64,000 nt of DNA from HGM04593 sp045660825 (GTDB lineage: Bacteria > Bacteroidota > Bacteroidia > Bacteroidales > Bacteroidaceae): the NCBI GenBank assembly GCA_045660825.1, contig JAZREN010000045.1:124001-188000 (forward strand), in the 5' to 3' direction. Numbering within the stretch: position 1 is the first letter of the stretch; the number at the start of each line of letters is the position of its first letter. Under the pieces are notes generated by a model, which did not search any database, was not told the origin of the DNA, and saw only the letters and a list, made by a program, of their open reading frames with translations. A program made the position numbers and the translations under genes. Shown in pieces: positions 7,281-16,700 of the stretch.

Positions 7281-9362
7281 ATGAAATATTCAAAAGTACT
7301 CATACTTTGTTTAATAGTTATTTTTATAATCATATCTTGTATGGTATCATGTTTTAAAAAGAATAAGCTTGAAGAGAATCTCTTGTATTACTACGAATAT
7401 ATTGATAGAGATAGCTTAAAACTTGAAGCTGCAAAGTTTCTACTTGAAAACATGCCGTACCATTTTTCTTGTAACAACATCGCCGAAGAATCTTTGGAAT
7501 GGGAACAGTGGCGAAGGGAAAGCGATAGCATAATGACGGTTCTTCTTGAATACTACGGCTATGATGCTATACCACGCGATTCGATTAAGAAAATACAAAC
7601 AATGCGTGATACATTGCTTGCGCATCGCAACATGCCTGACATAATGTTTAAAGACAGTGTAAAATGGGATAGTGATTTTATTACGACGGAATTTCTTGTA
7701 CAACATATTGACAATGCGTTCAATGTGTGGAAAACAAATCCTTTTGCGGAAGAACTTTCATTTGATGATTTTAAAGAGTATATATTGCCTTATACTTCAC
7801 TACGTTCGTATGGTTTTATAACGAATGGCAAACGTTTAAATGAGATTTTTTCAGAGATGTTGGTTTTGGATTCTGCAGAAAATTTATCAGACTGTGTTAA
7901 ACGTTACAACAAGACTATTCGGAATCTGCGTGATATAAATGGCAAAGATCGTCGTACAACCCCGGCTGGAATTTATGATGTTTATGTTCACGATGCGCAT
8001 GACTGCACAGACATTGCTGTGTGGGGGTGCAATATCTTGCGTGCTTGCGGTGTGCCTGCTGTCGTGGAGAATGTCGCGGGGTATAGGGATTTTGTTGGTA
8101 AACATTTCCATTGCAGTGTTTACGACTGCGACAGCGGAAAGTGGTATCCTTTTAATCCGGAATCTTCATGGATAGGGCATTTCAATTTTGATAAGCCAAA
8201 ATGCCTTAATGTGTACAGGCAGATGTTCTCGGCTCAAAAGAATACGCCCTATTTCTTGAAAGGCGAAGATGAACTTGTCCCCGACGAACTGTCGAATCCC
8301 TGCATTAAAGATGTGAGCCCGCTCTATATGAATGTCCACAAGATTACATTACCCTGTGACACACTGCCAAAATGCAGGCTCGCTTATCTTGCCGTTTTCA
8401 ATGCAGAAACAGGGTTGAAGAGTGTAACCTGGGGTGTCATAGACAGTGTTGCCAAAACAGCAACATTTGAAAATGTGCTTGAAAATATCATGTATATGCC
8501 GGTATATTACACCGGCGAGGGATATAGAAATTTCCATACTCCATTCTATATTCAAGTTGTTGACGGCAAGGCACAAATGAAAACGATACCCGGAATTGAC
8601 GGCGATTCCGCAACTGTCACGTTACGTCTTACGCGTAAGTTCCCGTGGAAAGAGGGTATGAAAAGTGTTGCAGAGGGATTGGTGGGAGGTCGCTTCCTTG
8701 GTGCAAACAGTCGGGATTTTCGTGATGCCGATGTCTTGTACACTATTGAAGAAACACCGCAACCATTGTTCGCAGAATATAAATTCAAGCGGACAGGAAA
8801 ATACAAATTCTATCGTTTCCAGGCTTCAGAAAGTAATCCACAAGCCAACATCTCTCACCTCGAATGGATAACCGGCAAATCATTTGGCTATGAAAATGTC
8901 GCCAGTGTGACAAGGATACACTGCTTGACACCGGAAGATACATTAAAAACACTCGGTGATGCAGGGTTTGTTAAACTGCTTGATAGAAATAGAAAACGTA
9001 TGACATGGGCAAAGGAGTATGATGGTAATATGCAGACCGCTCCCGGTGCATATCGCGATATAACTCTAGCGCTAGATGATGCACAAATTGTGACAACCGT
9101 TCGTTTTGCTCCGTTGAACGCCGACAATGGAATAACGTCGGGCGATACATATCTATTGCGTTATTGGGACAATGGTTGGAGAGTTGTCGGCAGAGCCGAT
9201 GCCCGATATGAGTATGTAGAGTTCAAGAATGTGCCAAAAAATAAACTTTATTGGCTTGACAATCTTATACGCGGCAAAGAGGAGATGCCTTTTGTCATTA
9301 TCGAAGGCGAACAGAGATTTATATATGATGTAATTAATAGTAACCATAGAAGATTGAACTAA
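7281..9362 (+). CDS. Transglutaminase-like secreted protein (probable lipoprotein)
   Basis: A 693-residue protein with a long hydrophobic signal segment (about 5-24) and cysteines at about 20 and 24 that could serve as a lipobox. A transglutaminase/papain-like core lies in the middle: Cys242 in AHDCTDIA, His277 in KHFHCSVYD, then KWYPFNPES, where the third catalytic position, usually Asp, is Asn292. The C-terminal 350 residues are beta-rich and contain a discoidin-like region (about 500-690). Bacteroidota proteins of this layout are annotated as transglutaminase-domain proteins; substrates are unknown. It is second in the AT-rich accessory operon. Confidence 0.8.
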   Translation: MKYSKVLILCLIVIFIIISCMVSCFKKNKLEENLLYYYEYIDRDSLKLEAAKFLLENMPYHFSCNNIAEESLEWEQWRRESDSIMTVLLEYYGYDAIPRDSIKKIQTMRDTLLAHRNMPDIMFKDSVKWDSDFITTEFLVQHIDNAFNVWKTNPFAEELSFDDFKEYILPYTSLRSYGFITNGKRLNEIFSEMLVLDSAENLSDCVKRYNKTIRNLRDINGKDRRTTPAGIYDVYVHDAHDCTDIAVWGCNILRACGVPAVVENVAGYRDFVGKHFHCSVYDCDSGKWYPFNPESSWIGHFNFDKPKCLNVYRQMFSAQKNTPYFLKGEDELVPDELSNPCIKDVSPLYMNVHKITLPCDTLPKCRLAYLAVFNAETGLKSVTWGVIDSVAKTATFENVLENIMYMPVYYTGEGYRNFHTPFYIQVVDGKAQMKTIPGIDGDSATVTLRLTRKFPWKEGMKSVAEGLVGGRFLGANSRDFRDADVLYTIEETPQPLFAEYKFKRTGKYKFYRFQASESNPQANISHLEWITGKSFGYENVASVTRIHCLTPEDTLKTLGDAGFVKLLDRNRKRMTWAKEYDGNMQTAPGAYRDITLALDDAQIVTTVRFAPLNADNGITSGDTYLLRYWDNGWRVVGRADARYEYVEFKNVPKNKLYWLDNLIRGKEEMPFVIIEGEQRFIYDVINSNHRRLN

Positions 9363-9625
9363 TGAAATAGAGTATTTTAGTATGATGAATACACAAAGGT
9401 TGGTATTCAAGAATAATGCAAGGCATTTTACATACAAACATTGTTAAATAGGACAACCTTTAATATTATATCAATTATTTTTTTGAGTCATTAGTGTTCC
9501 ATAAAAATTATGGGCTTAGGCTGGGGATGTGTATGGGGTGGATTCAATATGACATACATGTTGTATCTACAAGAAAAAAATATCCACAGTCCTACAATTG
9601 TATGAAATTTATAAATGTTATAGCG
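9363..9625. other. 263-nt AT-rich gap inside the accessory block
   Basis: I see no gene, hairpin or consensus promoter here. The frame of the next gene is open upstream to 9494 but gives no signal peptide there, so it is treated as non-coding. A leader or attenuating sequence is possible but not visible. Confidence 0.4.
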
Positions 9626-10267
9626 ATGAAAATTAAATTATTTATAGTAACAACTTTATGTTTTATTTGTGCATCTTGCAATAATGATATCTTTGATTTT
9701 GGAATGAATAGTGAATGTAATACTAGATGTTCTATAAGCGACGAGTGGGAGATACAAAAGATGCGTGAAATTATTCAAATGTATAACCTGATACCCTTAG
9801 ACTCTAATGAGTATACAGAAAGTGATATAAGCGGTTTGGCTCCTATTAGTTCTGCCGAACAGTTGCAAGCTATTTTAAATCAAATGAATATAGTGGAATA
9901 TAATTCACAAATAGAAACTGAACCGCATGCATTAACAAGAATAAAAACTCGTGCCGAAATTGAAGATGAGCAGAATGTTGTTGCTATATCAGGAAGCAAT
10001 TCAAATGGCAAAGCAACTGTATACGTAGATGTAAATACTCCTGCAGTGGTTGAGAGTACAGTGCAATTGGGACTTATAGATGCTTTTCTTTCTTACCGAC
10101 ATGTTTCTGGAAGTGCTTCAAGAAATGGAAATAAGATAGATTTTATTGCATACGGCGAAGGAATGGTGAAAATAATTATAGAAGGCATTGAATTATATAA
10201 ATACAGTACGATTATTGAAGGGTATTGTAATTCAGACGGCACGGGGGGTAAATTAACAAAATTTTAA
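9626..10267 (+). CDS. Hypothetical lipoprotein
   Basis: A 213-residue protein with a clear lipoprotein signal (MKIKLFIVTTLCFICASC, Cys18 followed by NND). The mature part is acidic and threonine/serine-rich; a helical N-terminal half (about 35-90) precedes a beta-rich C-terminal part (about 115-213) with many glycines. No known domain is recognised. An alternative ATG lies at 9602, giving eight more residues; the ATG at 9626 fits the signal better. It sits between the transglutaminase-like gene and the 54-residue membrane peptide, with a 6-nt gap to the latter, which argues for co-expression. Confidence 0.65.
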   Translation: MKIKLFIVTTLCFICASCNNDIFDFGMNSECNTRCSISDEWEIQKMREIIQMYNLIPLDSNEYTESDISGLAPISSAEQLQAILNQMNIVEYNSQIETEPHALTRIKTRAEIEDEQNVVAISGSNSNGKATVYVDVNTPAVVESTVQLGLIDAFLSYRHVSGSASRNGNKIDFIAYGEGMVKIIIEGIELYKYSTIIEGYCNSDGTGGKLTKF

Positions 10268-10273
10268 AAGATC

Positions 10274-10438
10274 ATGGTTGTCTTTGTATTGTTTATTTTA
10301 ATTCTATTTTCAGACATCCTTACTTTAAAAGATATATTATCTCGGGACATGGATGGTTCTATGAAAGTATTTTGGTCTATAGTTGTATTAGCAATACCTG
10401 TTATGGGTATGTCTATCTATTATTTTACTAAAAGATAG
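10274..10438 (+). CDS. 54-residue PLDc_N-type membrane protein
   Basis: A small reading frame starting at ATG 10274, 6 nt after the preceding lipoprotein gene and ending 6 nt before the next. Two hydrophobic segments (about 2-14 and 34-51) flank a charged turn. The pattern D-I-L (residues 14-16), then MKVFWSIVVLAIPVMG and a terminal Y-F-T-K-R resembles the N-terminal PLDc_N module of cardiolipin synthases and the small stand-alone Bacteroidota proteins that consist of it (usual pattern: K-x-x-W-x-x-v-i-x-x-P-x-x-G-x-x-x-Y). No phospholipase D domain follows. Tight packing between two genes supports it being real. Confidence 0.6.
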   Translation: MVVFVLFILILFSDILTLKDILSRDMDGSMKVFWSIVVLAIPVMGMSIYYFTKR

Positions 10439-10444
10439 TTTTTC

Positions 10445-12043
10445 ATGTCATTTATCTTCTTCCTGCTCTTTGCTGTTGCGATATTTACTTTTTGTACATG
10501 CATGACAGATACGCACATCCTGCCCAAATGGCTCTTTACACTAGGGATGGCGGCTATAGTGGGAATGGTTCGAAGTATAATACTTTTGTTCGAAAAACAG
10601 TGTAAATCAAAAGGACTGCTATCGTATATGACGGTAGCATTCCTTTGCTTTTGCCAATCTGTCTACAGTATTATGCAAGAATTTGAATTATGCTCTTCAA
10701 ACTTTTCTTATCAAGTAGTGGGTAGTTTTGATAATCCTGCAGGATTGTCCGCCTGCCTCAGTTTAGGAATTCCAAGCAATATCTATCTATTCTATGTTTC
10801 AGATAGAAGGGCGATTAAAGGAGCGAGTGTGCTAATGGCTCTTTTTATAGCTATTGCATTATTCCTTTCAGAATCCCGTGCAGGGATACTTTCCGGTTTA
10901 TTTCTCCCTATAATCTGGTTGGCGTTTGCTTTTACAAAAAAACGTGGGTTGAAATTTCTGATGTTAGGTATCTGTATCTTTCTCATGCCCATTATTTATA
11001 TGCTCAAGAAGGATTCTGCTGACGGACGGCTTGGAATGCTACGTTGTGGGTGGGAAATGGTAAAGGAACGACCAATATTCGGACATGGGATAGGTGGGGT
11101 GCAGGCTCATTATATGGACTACCAGGCCAAATGGTTGAGCCAACATGTTGAAAGTGGTTTCTATATGTTGGCGGACAATGTTAAATCAGTCTTTAATGAA
11201 TACCTTACTATTGGAATCTGTTATGGCATTGTTGGTTGGCTTTTATTAGGTGTGTTCATATGCCTGATGATACATTGTTATCTTAAATCTTCTTCAGAAG
11301 AGAGTCAATGTGCCCTAATGATGTTGGCTGTAATTGGGGTGCAAGGGTGTTTCTCTTATCCGTTCTCTTACCCATTTACATGGGTGGTTTTGGCATTGAG
11401 TTGTTATGTGTTGCTTCATAATGCTTACCCGATTACTTTGCCAAAAAACAAACTTGTACGATGTACAATGGCTTTCGCCTTGTTTTGTGCCTCATCATTC
11501 CTGCTTTACGGGACAGTGAAACGTACCCGCGCGGAACTGGAGTGGGGAAAGATTTCGCAAGTTGCATTGATGGGAAGAGGTGTAGAAGTCCTTCCGCGCT
11601 ACGAATCGCTAATGCCAATATTAGGGAATGAACCATATTTCCTCTATAATTATGCAGCTGAACTATATATGGTAAAACGTTATGAAGAAGCATTGAAAAT
11701 TGGTACACGTTGCCGAGTTTATTGGGCGGACTATGACTTGGAACTTTTGTTAGGTGAGTTGTATGAAAAACTATACCAATACGAAAAGGCGCTCGAACAT
11801 TTTGAGATTGCGCACAATATGTGCCCAAATCGTTTTGTGCCGCTTTATAAGCTGTTTAAGATATACAAGGCTTTGGGTGACACGGCAAGGGTGATAAGTA
11901 TAGGCAATGAAATACTAACCAAGAGAGTGAAAGTCCCTTCACGAAAGATTGACATAATACTCAATAACGTTAGGTATGAGTTACAGAAGATTAAAGAACG
12001 CGATATCACAACAATAGAGACATTTATTGATAATTTTAAATAA
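10445..12043 (+). CDS. O-antigen ligase / Wzy-family membrane protein with C-terminal TPR
   Basis: A 532-residue protein. The first 370 residues hold about ten membrane segments with a large extracytoplasmic loop; FGHGIGGVQAHYMDYQAKW followed by NEYLTIG is the pattern of the Wzy_C/WaaL superfamily (O-antigen ligases, polymerases and O-oligosaccharyltransferases). The last 150 residues form tetratricopeptide-like helical pairs (YEEALKIG, YEKALEHFEIA). Enzymes of this class move undecaprenol-linked glycan onto lipid A, onto another glycan or onto protein; which one cannot be decided. It has no other glycan-synthesis gene beside it, which fits a transferase acting on glycan made elsewhere. Last intact gene of the AT-rich block. 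Confidence 0.8.
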   Translation: MSFIFFLLFAVAIFTFCTCMTDTHILPKWLFTLGMAAIVGMVRSIILLFEKQCKSKGLLSYMTVAFLCFCQSVYSIMQEFELCSSNFSYQVVGSFDNPAGLSACLSLGIPSNIYLFYVSDRRAIKGASVLMALFIAIALFLSESRAGILSGLFLPIIWLAFAFTKKRGLKFLMLGICIFLMPIIYMLKKDSADGRLGMLRCGWEMVKERPIFGHGIGGVQAHYMDYQAKWLSQHVESGFYMLADNVKSVFNEYLTIGICYGIVGWLLLGVFICLMIHCYLKSSSEESQCALMMLAVIGVQGCFSYPFSYPFTWVVLALSCYVLLHNAYPITLPKNKLVRCTMAFALFCASSFLLYGTVKRTRAELEWGKISQVALMGRGVEVLPRYESLMPILGNEPYFLYNYAAELYMVKRYEEALKIGTRCRVYWADYDLELLLGELYEKLYQYEKALEHFEIAHNMCPNRFVPLYKLFKIYKALGDTARVISIGNEILTKRVKVPSRKIDIILNNVRYELQKIKERDITTIETFIDNFK

Positions 12044-12049
12044 AAAACA

Positions 12050-12217
12050 ATGAAAAAGAAATAAAAAATGCCAAGAGCGGTTGAGTTCGGAGGCGCGCAT
12101 GGAGACCGTTTGATACTTTATGCAGAACCGAACACAACCGGCAATCCCCGTCAAATGGAGATGAGAATTGAAGGTGATTTCAGGTATCAGACAATAACTG
12201 TAAGACAAGAAGGTTGA
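12050..12217 (+). pseudogene. Remnant of a BACON-like lipoprotein gene
   Basis: An ATG at 12050 gives only four codons (MKKK) before TAA; in the same frame an ATG at 12068 opens 49 codons ending TGA at 12215-12217. The product (LILYAEPNTTGNPRQ... YQTITVRQEG) looks like the last strands of a BACON/Ig-like domain, whose usual end is an N-x-T-G-x-P/A-R stretch followed by I-T-V-x-Q. An isolated half domain with no signal peptide is best read as the tail of a larger deleted gene, though a translated small protein cannot be excluded. Confidence 0.5.
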
Positions 12218-12252
12218 TAACATCTGCGTTGTTGCCAAAAATAATGTAGATA

Positions 12253-12296
12253 AACCGGCAATCCCCAAGACCGCATGACCTTGGGGATTGCCGGTT
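12253..12296. terminator. Hairpin terminator between the accessory block and the pepC-like gene
   Basis: A perfect 17-bp stem (12253-12269 with 12280-12296) with a 10-nt loop, between converging genes. Its left arm repeats 14 bases found at 12136-12149 inside the BACON-like remnant. Confidence 0.8.
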
Positions 12297-12314
12297 ATCA
12301 TTGTTTATGTTTGT

Positions 12315-13721
12315 TTACTCCTCGGGGGTGAACATCGGGTCCCAGGCGGGGAGCATTGTTGGCTTCTGCTTGAGGATATCCAGAATCTTTGCCGGTACGT
12401 ACTTCTTGTCAACAACAAGGCGGAACATGTATTCGTTGAACCACTCGTCGGTCATGATGAGTGTGCCGTTGAAGCCCGATTTGGCGCCCCAGCTGTTCTC
12501 TACCTGCCATTTCTTGGGGTTGCCGTCTTTGTCGAGGTCAACGGCCATCAGTGTCATGGCGTGCGATGAGCCGCTGTCGAATGTCATGATGCGCTCACGC
12601 TTGTCCATGCCGAACTCAATGCCAAAGAGCTCGTCGTACTTGAAGTTTGCAAGGTCAAGTGTTCCGCGCTCGGAGTTCAGGAATTTCCCTACGTGCCAAG
12701 AGAAGTACATCATTGTGGTGTCCTTGATTGATGCAATTGCCATTGCCTTGATTTCTTCTATAGGAAGGTTGATGTAGAGCCAGTTGTGTCCGTCGTAGAG
12801 GTGGCGGTCGTACTCAATCTCATAGCTCTTCCAGTATGGACGTGCGGGGTCGTTCATGAACATGATGTAGTCGTCCTGCATGTTGATGTTTACATATTTC
12901 TCGTAGAAACTCTTTGGAGTGTATAGCTGTGGCTCCTCGCGGTACTTGCCGTTTGCATCCTTTGGCGCCCACATGAATTCTGTTGGGGGAACGCCATACA
13001 CGTTGGCAAGCATCTTGTATACAGTCTTCAACTGCTCCTTCTTCATGTTCATGAGATCCTTCTCCTTTGCGCCCTTCTCGTGAGCCTGGCGAAGTTCGAT
13101 GGCGAACTCGCGCAGCTTGCGGGTGAGGAGTGATGAGAATGCATTTGTGTTGTCGCTTGTGTAGGTCTCCTTCATCACGCCCTTGGGTACTACGCCATAC
13201 TTTGCAACGAGGTCGGCAACGCCGGTGAACGTACCGCCGTCGCTCAATGGGTGCTGCAATAACCACTCAACTGTGCGGTCGTCAATAGGCTTCTTGCGTG
13301 TGTCAATGATGCTCTGCAGGAATAGGTTCGATTTCTCCAACTGGTCGAAGAAAAAGTTGTAGACCTGTGAGAACTCGAATGCACCGAGGTTTTCGCTTGC
13401 AATCATCTTGGCGCGCATAACGTTGAGGCCTGTGAAGAGCCAGCAACGACCCGATGACTTTTGGTTTGTGATACCTTTTGACGGTACACTGTGGCTGAAG
13501 TAGGTGTCCAGCTCGTTGAGGTTCTCCTGGTTGAGTGCCAGTTCCTTGATGGGCTGTGAGAGCAGGATGTTCTGCAACGCCTTCTCGGCAGTTGTAGGCT
13601 TGTAACTGTCGCTCAGTTCTTTGAGCATCTGTGAGTCAATGCCGCCGTTGTTCTGCGCCAATGCACTACCCGACAGCATGATGGCTGCTGCGATGCAACC
13701 GAATAGTCTTGTCTTTTTCAT
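12315..13721 (-). CDS. C1B-family (bleomycin hydrolase/PepC-like) peptidase, exported
   Basis: A 468-residue cysteine peptidase with a signal peptide (about 1-22, ending ALAQ). The papain-type triad is complete: Cys in SSGRCWLFTG (about 90), His in SGSSHAMTLM (about 400) and Asn in VENSWGAKSG (about 423). The large insertions between Cys and His are those of the C1B group, whose cytoplasmic members form hexameric aminopeptidases. An exported form is common in Bacteroidales and probably trims peptides in the periplasm. Start ATG 13721 is chosen for the signal peptide. It follows mfd by 35 nt and probably shares its transcript. Confidence 0.93.
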   Translation of the reverse strand: MKKTRLFGCIAAAIMLSGSALAQNNGGIDSQMLKELSDSYKPTTAEKALQNILLSQPIKELALNQENLNELDTYFSHSVPSKGITNQKSSGRCWLFTGLNVMRAKMIASENLGAFEFSQVYNFFFDQLEKSNLFLQSIIDTRKKPIDDRTVEWLLQHPLSDGGTFTGVADLVAKYGVVPKGVMKETYTSDNTNAFSSLLTRKLREFAIELRQAHEKGAKEKDLMNMKKEQLKTVYKMLANVYGVPPTEFMWAPKDANGKYREEPQLYTPKSFYEKYVNINMQDDYIMFMNDPARPYWKSYEIEYDRHLYDGHNWLYINLPIEEIKAMAIASIKDTTMMYFSWHVGKFLNSERGTLDLANFKYDELFGIEFGMDKRERIMTFDSGSSHAMTLMAVDLDKDGNPKKWQVENSWGAKSGFNGTLIMTDEWFNEYMFRLVVDKKYVPAKILDILKQKPTMLPAWDPMFTPEE

Positions 13722-13756
13722 ATTGATATGTATTGGATTGTTGTGTTTCGTATTAA

Positions 13757-16700
13757 TCATTTTATAATGTCAATATGCCGTTGCATCTCTTCGATGAAAG
13801 CAAGTGCCGTCTCTACATTTTTAACGTTTTCAACGGTGATTATGCAACGTCCTTCTCCTTCGCGCACCTTGCACTTGAACTGGCTTGTGGGTATGTAACC
13901 CATTATGTTGCCAAAGAGTTCGCTTGTGTAGTAGCGTTCGTTTCGGGTGTCGACAAGGAATAGGTTCATTCTGCCTCCTTTGAGGTAAATTTTCTCAATT
14001 CCAAGTTTCTGTGCCTTGTGGCGCATGGTGACAACCCTGATAAGTTCCTCGCCCTCCTTGGGGATGGCTCCGAAACGGTCCTTCATCCTTGCCCTGAATG
14101 CTTCAATCTCGCGGCTGTCGGTGAGTGAGTCGAGCTCGCGGTACAATAGTATGCGCTCGTTGCTGTCGGGGACATAGAGTGCGGGGAACAGCAATTCAAG
14201 GTCGCTCTCTACAAAGCACTCCTTCACGTAGCTGTCGGCAGCGGTCTCGCTTTCCTCTTGCATGAGAATGTCGGCAAATTCGTCTTCCTTCAGTTCCTGG
14301 ACGGCCTCGGCAAGGATTTTCTGATAGGTCTCATAACCCAGGTCGGCGATGAAGCCACTCTGCTCGGCGCCGAGCAGGTTTCCGGCACCGCGGATATCGA
14401 GATCCTGCATGGCAATACTCATTCCGCTGCCCAATTCGCTGAAACTTTCTATAGCCTCCAGACGGCGGCGTGCATCGGTGTTGAGGTTCTCGCGCGGTGG
14501 GGTGAGCATGTAGCAGAATGCCTTGCGCTTTCCGCGTCCCACGCGGCCACGCATCTGGTGCAGGTCACTCAAGCCGAAGTTCTGTGCCTGGTTGATGATG
14601 ATTGTGTTGACGTTGGGTATGTCTATGCCGTTTTCCACAATTGAGGTGGCAATGAGCACATCGTGGTCGTGGTTGATGAATTCATATAGTCTTCTTTCAA
14701 GTTCCGCAGGCTCCATCTGTCCGTGTCCTATGCACACGCGTGCATCGGGGACGTGGCGTCTTATCATGGCTGCAAGCTCCTCCATGCCCGATATCCTGTT
14801 GGTGATGAAGAACACTTGTCCGTTGCGGCTCAGCTCAAAGTTTATGGCTTCCTTTATTACCTCGGCATCGAAATTATGTATCTCGGTGTGTATAGGGTAA
14901 CGGTTGGGCGGCGGTGTCTGTATGATGGATAGGTCGCGTGCTCCCATGATGGAGAACTGCAAAGTACGTGGGATTGGGGTCGCAGTCATGGTTAGGGTGT
15001 CAACATTCACCTTGAACTGGCGCAACTTCTCCTTGACGGCAACGCCGAACTTCTGCTCCTCATCAATGATCAAAAGTCCCAGGTCTTTGAATTTCACCTC
15101 TTTGCTTGTGAGCTTGTGCGTGCCTATGACAATATCCACCTTGCCCTCTTTTATCTCCTCGAGAACCTTTTTGGTGGTTGCTGTGCTGCGGGCGCGGCTC
15201 AGGTACTGCACGTTGCAGGGAAAGTCCTTGAGTCGCTCCTTGAAAGTGAGGTAGTGCTGGTAGGCCAGTACGGTTGTGGGCACAAGCACAGCCACCTGTT
15301 TGCCGTCGGTGGCTGCTTTGAAGGCGGCGCGTATTGCTACCTCGGTCTTTCCAAAGCCTACGTCGCCGCAGATGAGACGGTCCATAGGTCGCTTGCGCTC
15401 CATGTCCTGCTTCACCTCGTTTGTGGCCTTGAACTGGTCGGGGGTGTCTTCGTATATGAAACTGGCCTCAAGTTCGTTCTGCAGGTAACTGTCGGGCGAG
15501 AAGGCGAATCCCTCTTCCTTGTAGCGCTGTGAGTAGAGCTTTATGAGGTCGCGGGCAATGTCCTTTATTTTGTTCTTGGTACGCTCCTTCATGCGCTCCC
15601 AAGCTCCGGTGCCAAGTTTGCTCACCTGTGGCGCATCGCCCTCCTTGCCCCTATACTTGGATATCTTGTGCAGGTTGTGGATTGAGACAAAGACAACGTC
15701 GTCGTTCTTGTATATGAGCTTTATGGCTTCCTGTGTCACGCCACCGTTGGGAATGCGCACCAGGCCGCCGAATTTGCCAATTCCGTGGTCAATATGTACT
15801 ATGTAGTCGCCAATGCCGAACTCCTTAAGTTCCTTGATGGTGAGTGCTGCCTTGCCGTTGCGCGCACGTTCGCTGCGCAGACGGAAGTTATGGAAACGTC
15901 CGAATAGCTGATGGTCGGTGAAAAGGGCAATTTTCAGTGTGTTGTCGCAGAATCCCTCGTGTATTGTGTGTCCTATTGGCGTGAATGGTATCTCGTCGCC
16001 GCGTTCCTCAAAAATGGCTTTCAGACGATCGGCTTGATGCAGGTCGTCGGTAAGGAGCATGAGTTTGTAACCCTCGTCCAACAGTCGTTTGAAATTCTGG
16101 CTCACAAGGTCGAAATCTTTGTGGAACAGTGGCTGCAGCGATGTGTCGAACTTTACTTTTGTGCCTGTGCCTATGGATTGTGGGCGCAGCTCCCAGTGCT
16201 TTGTGCTCTTGGCATAGCGCTCAAGCTCGTCTGCTGTCATCAGTTCGGGCATCTGGGGCAGTTCGTCGTCCGACAGCTTTGCCTGCAAGGTAAAACCTTC
16301 GTTGTTGAGTTTTTCAATGCATCCTTTGACGAATGTGATATCCTTTGTTACGAGAATGGCATTCTTGGGCAGGAACTCTGTTATTGCAACAGCCTGGCTG
16401 CCGTTGAGCTTGGGAACAATGGTCGCTTCTGTTGTGCGCTCCTTTGAGAGCTGGTCCTCCACGGTGAATGTGCGTATGCTTTCAACCTCGTCGCCAAAGA
16501 AGTCTATGCGGTAGGGATATTCCGATGAAAAGGAGAATATGTCGATGAGGCTGCCTCGCACGGCAAACTCACCGGGCTCGTACACGTAGGTCACCTCCTT
16601 GAATTTGAGCGCAGCGAGTTTCTTCTCCACCTCGTCGCGGCCGATGCTGTCGCCCACGGCTATTGTGAGGGTCTTTTCTTCGAGCTGTTGCTGTGATGCA

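Noticed and set aside
9494..9625. Extended start of the lipoprotein gene giving 44 more residues
   Set aside because: The extra residues show no signal peptide, whereas the ATG at 9626 gives a classical lipoprotein signal.
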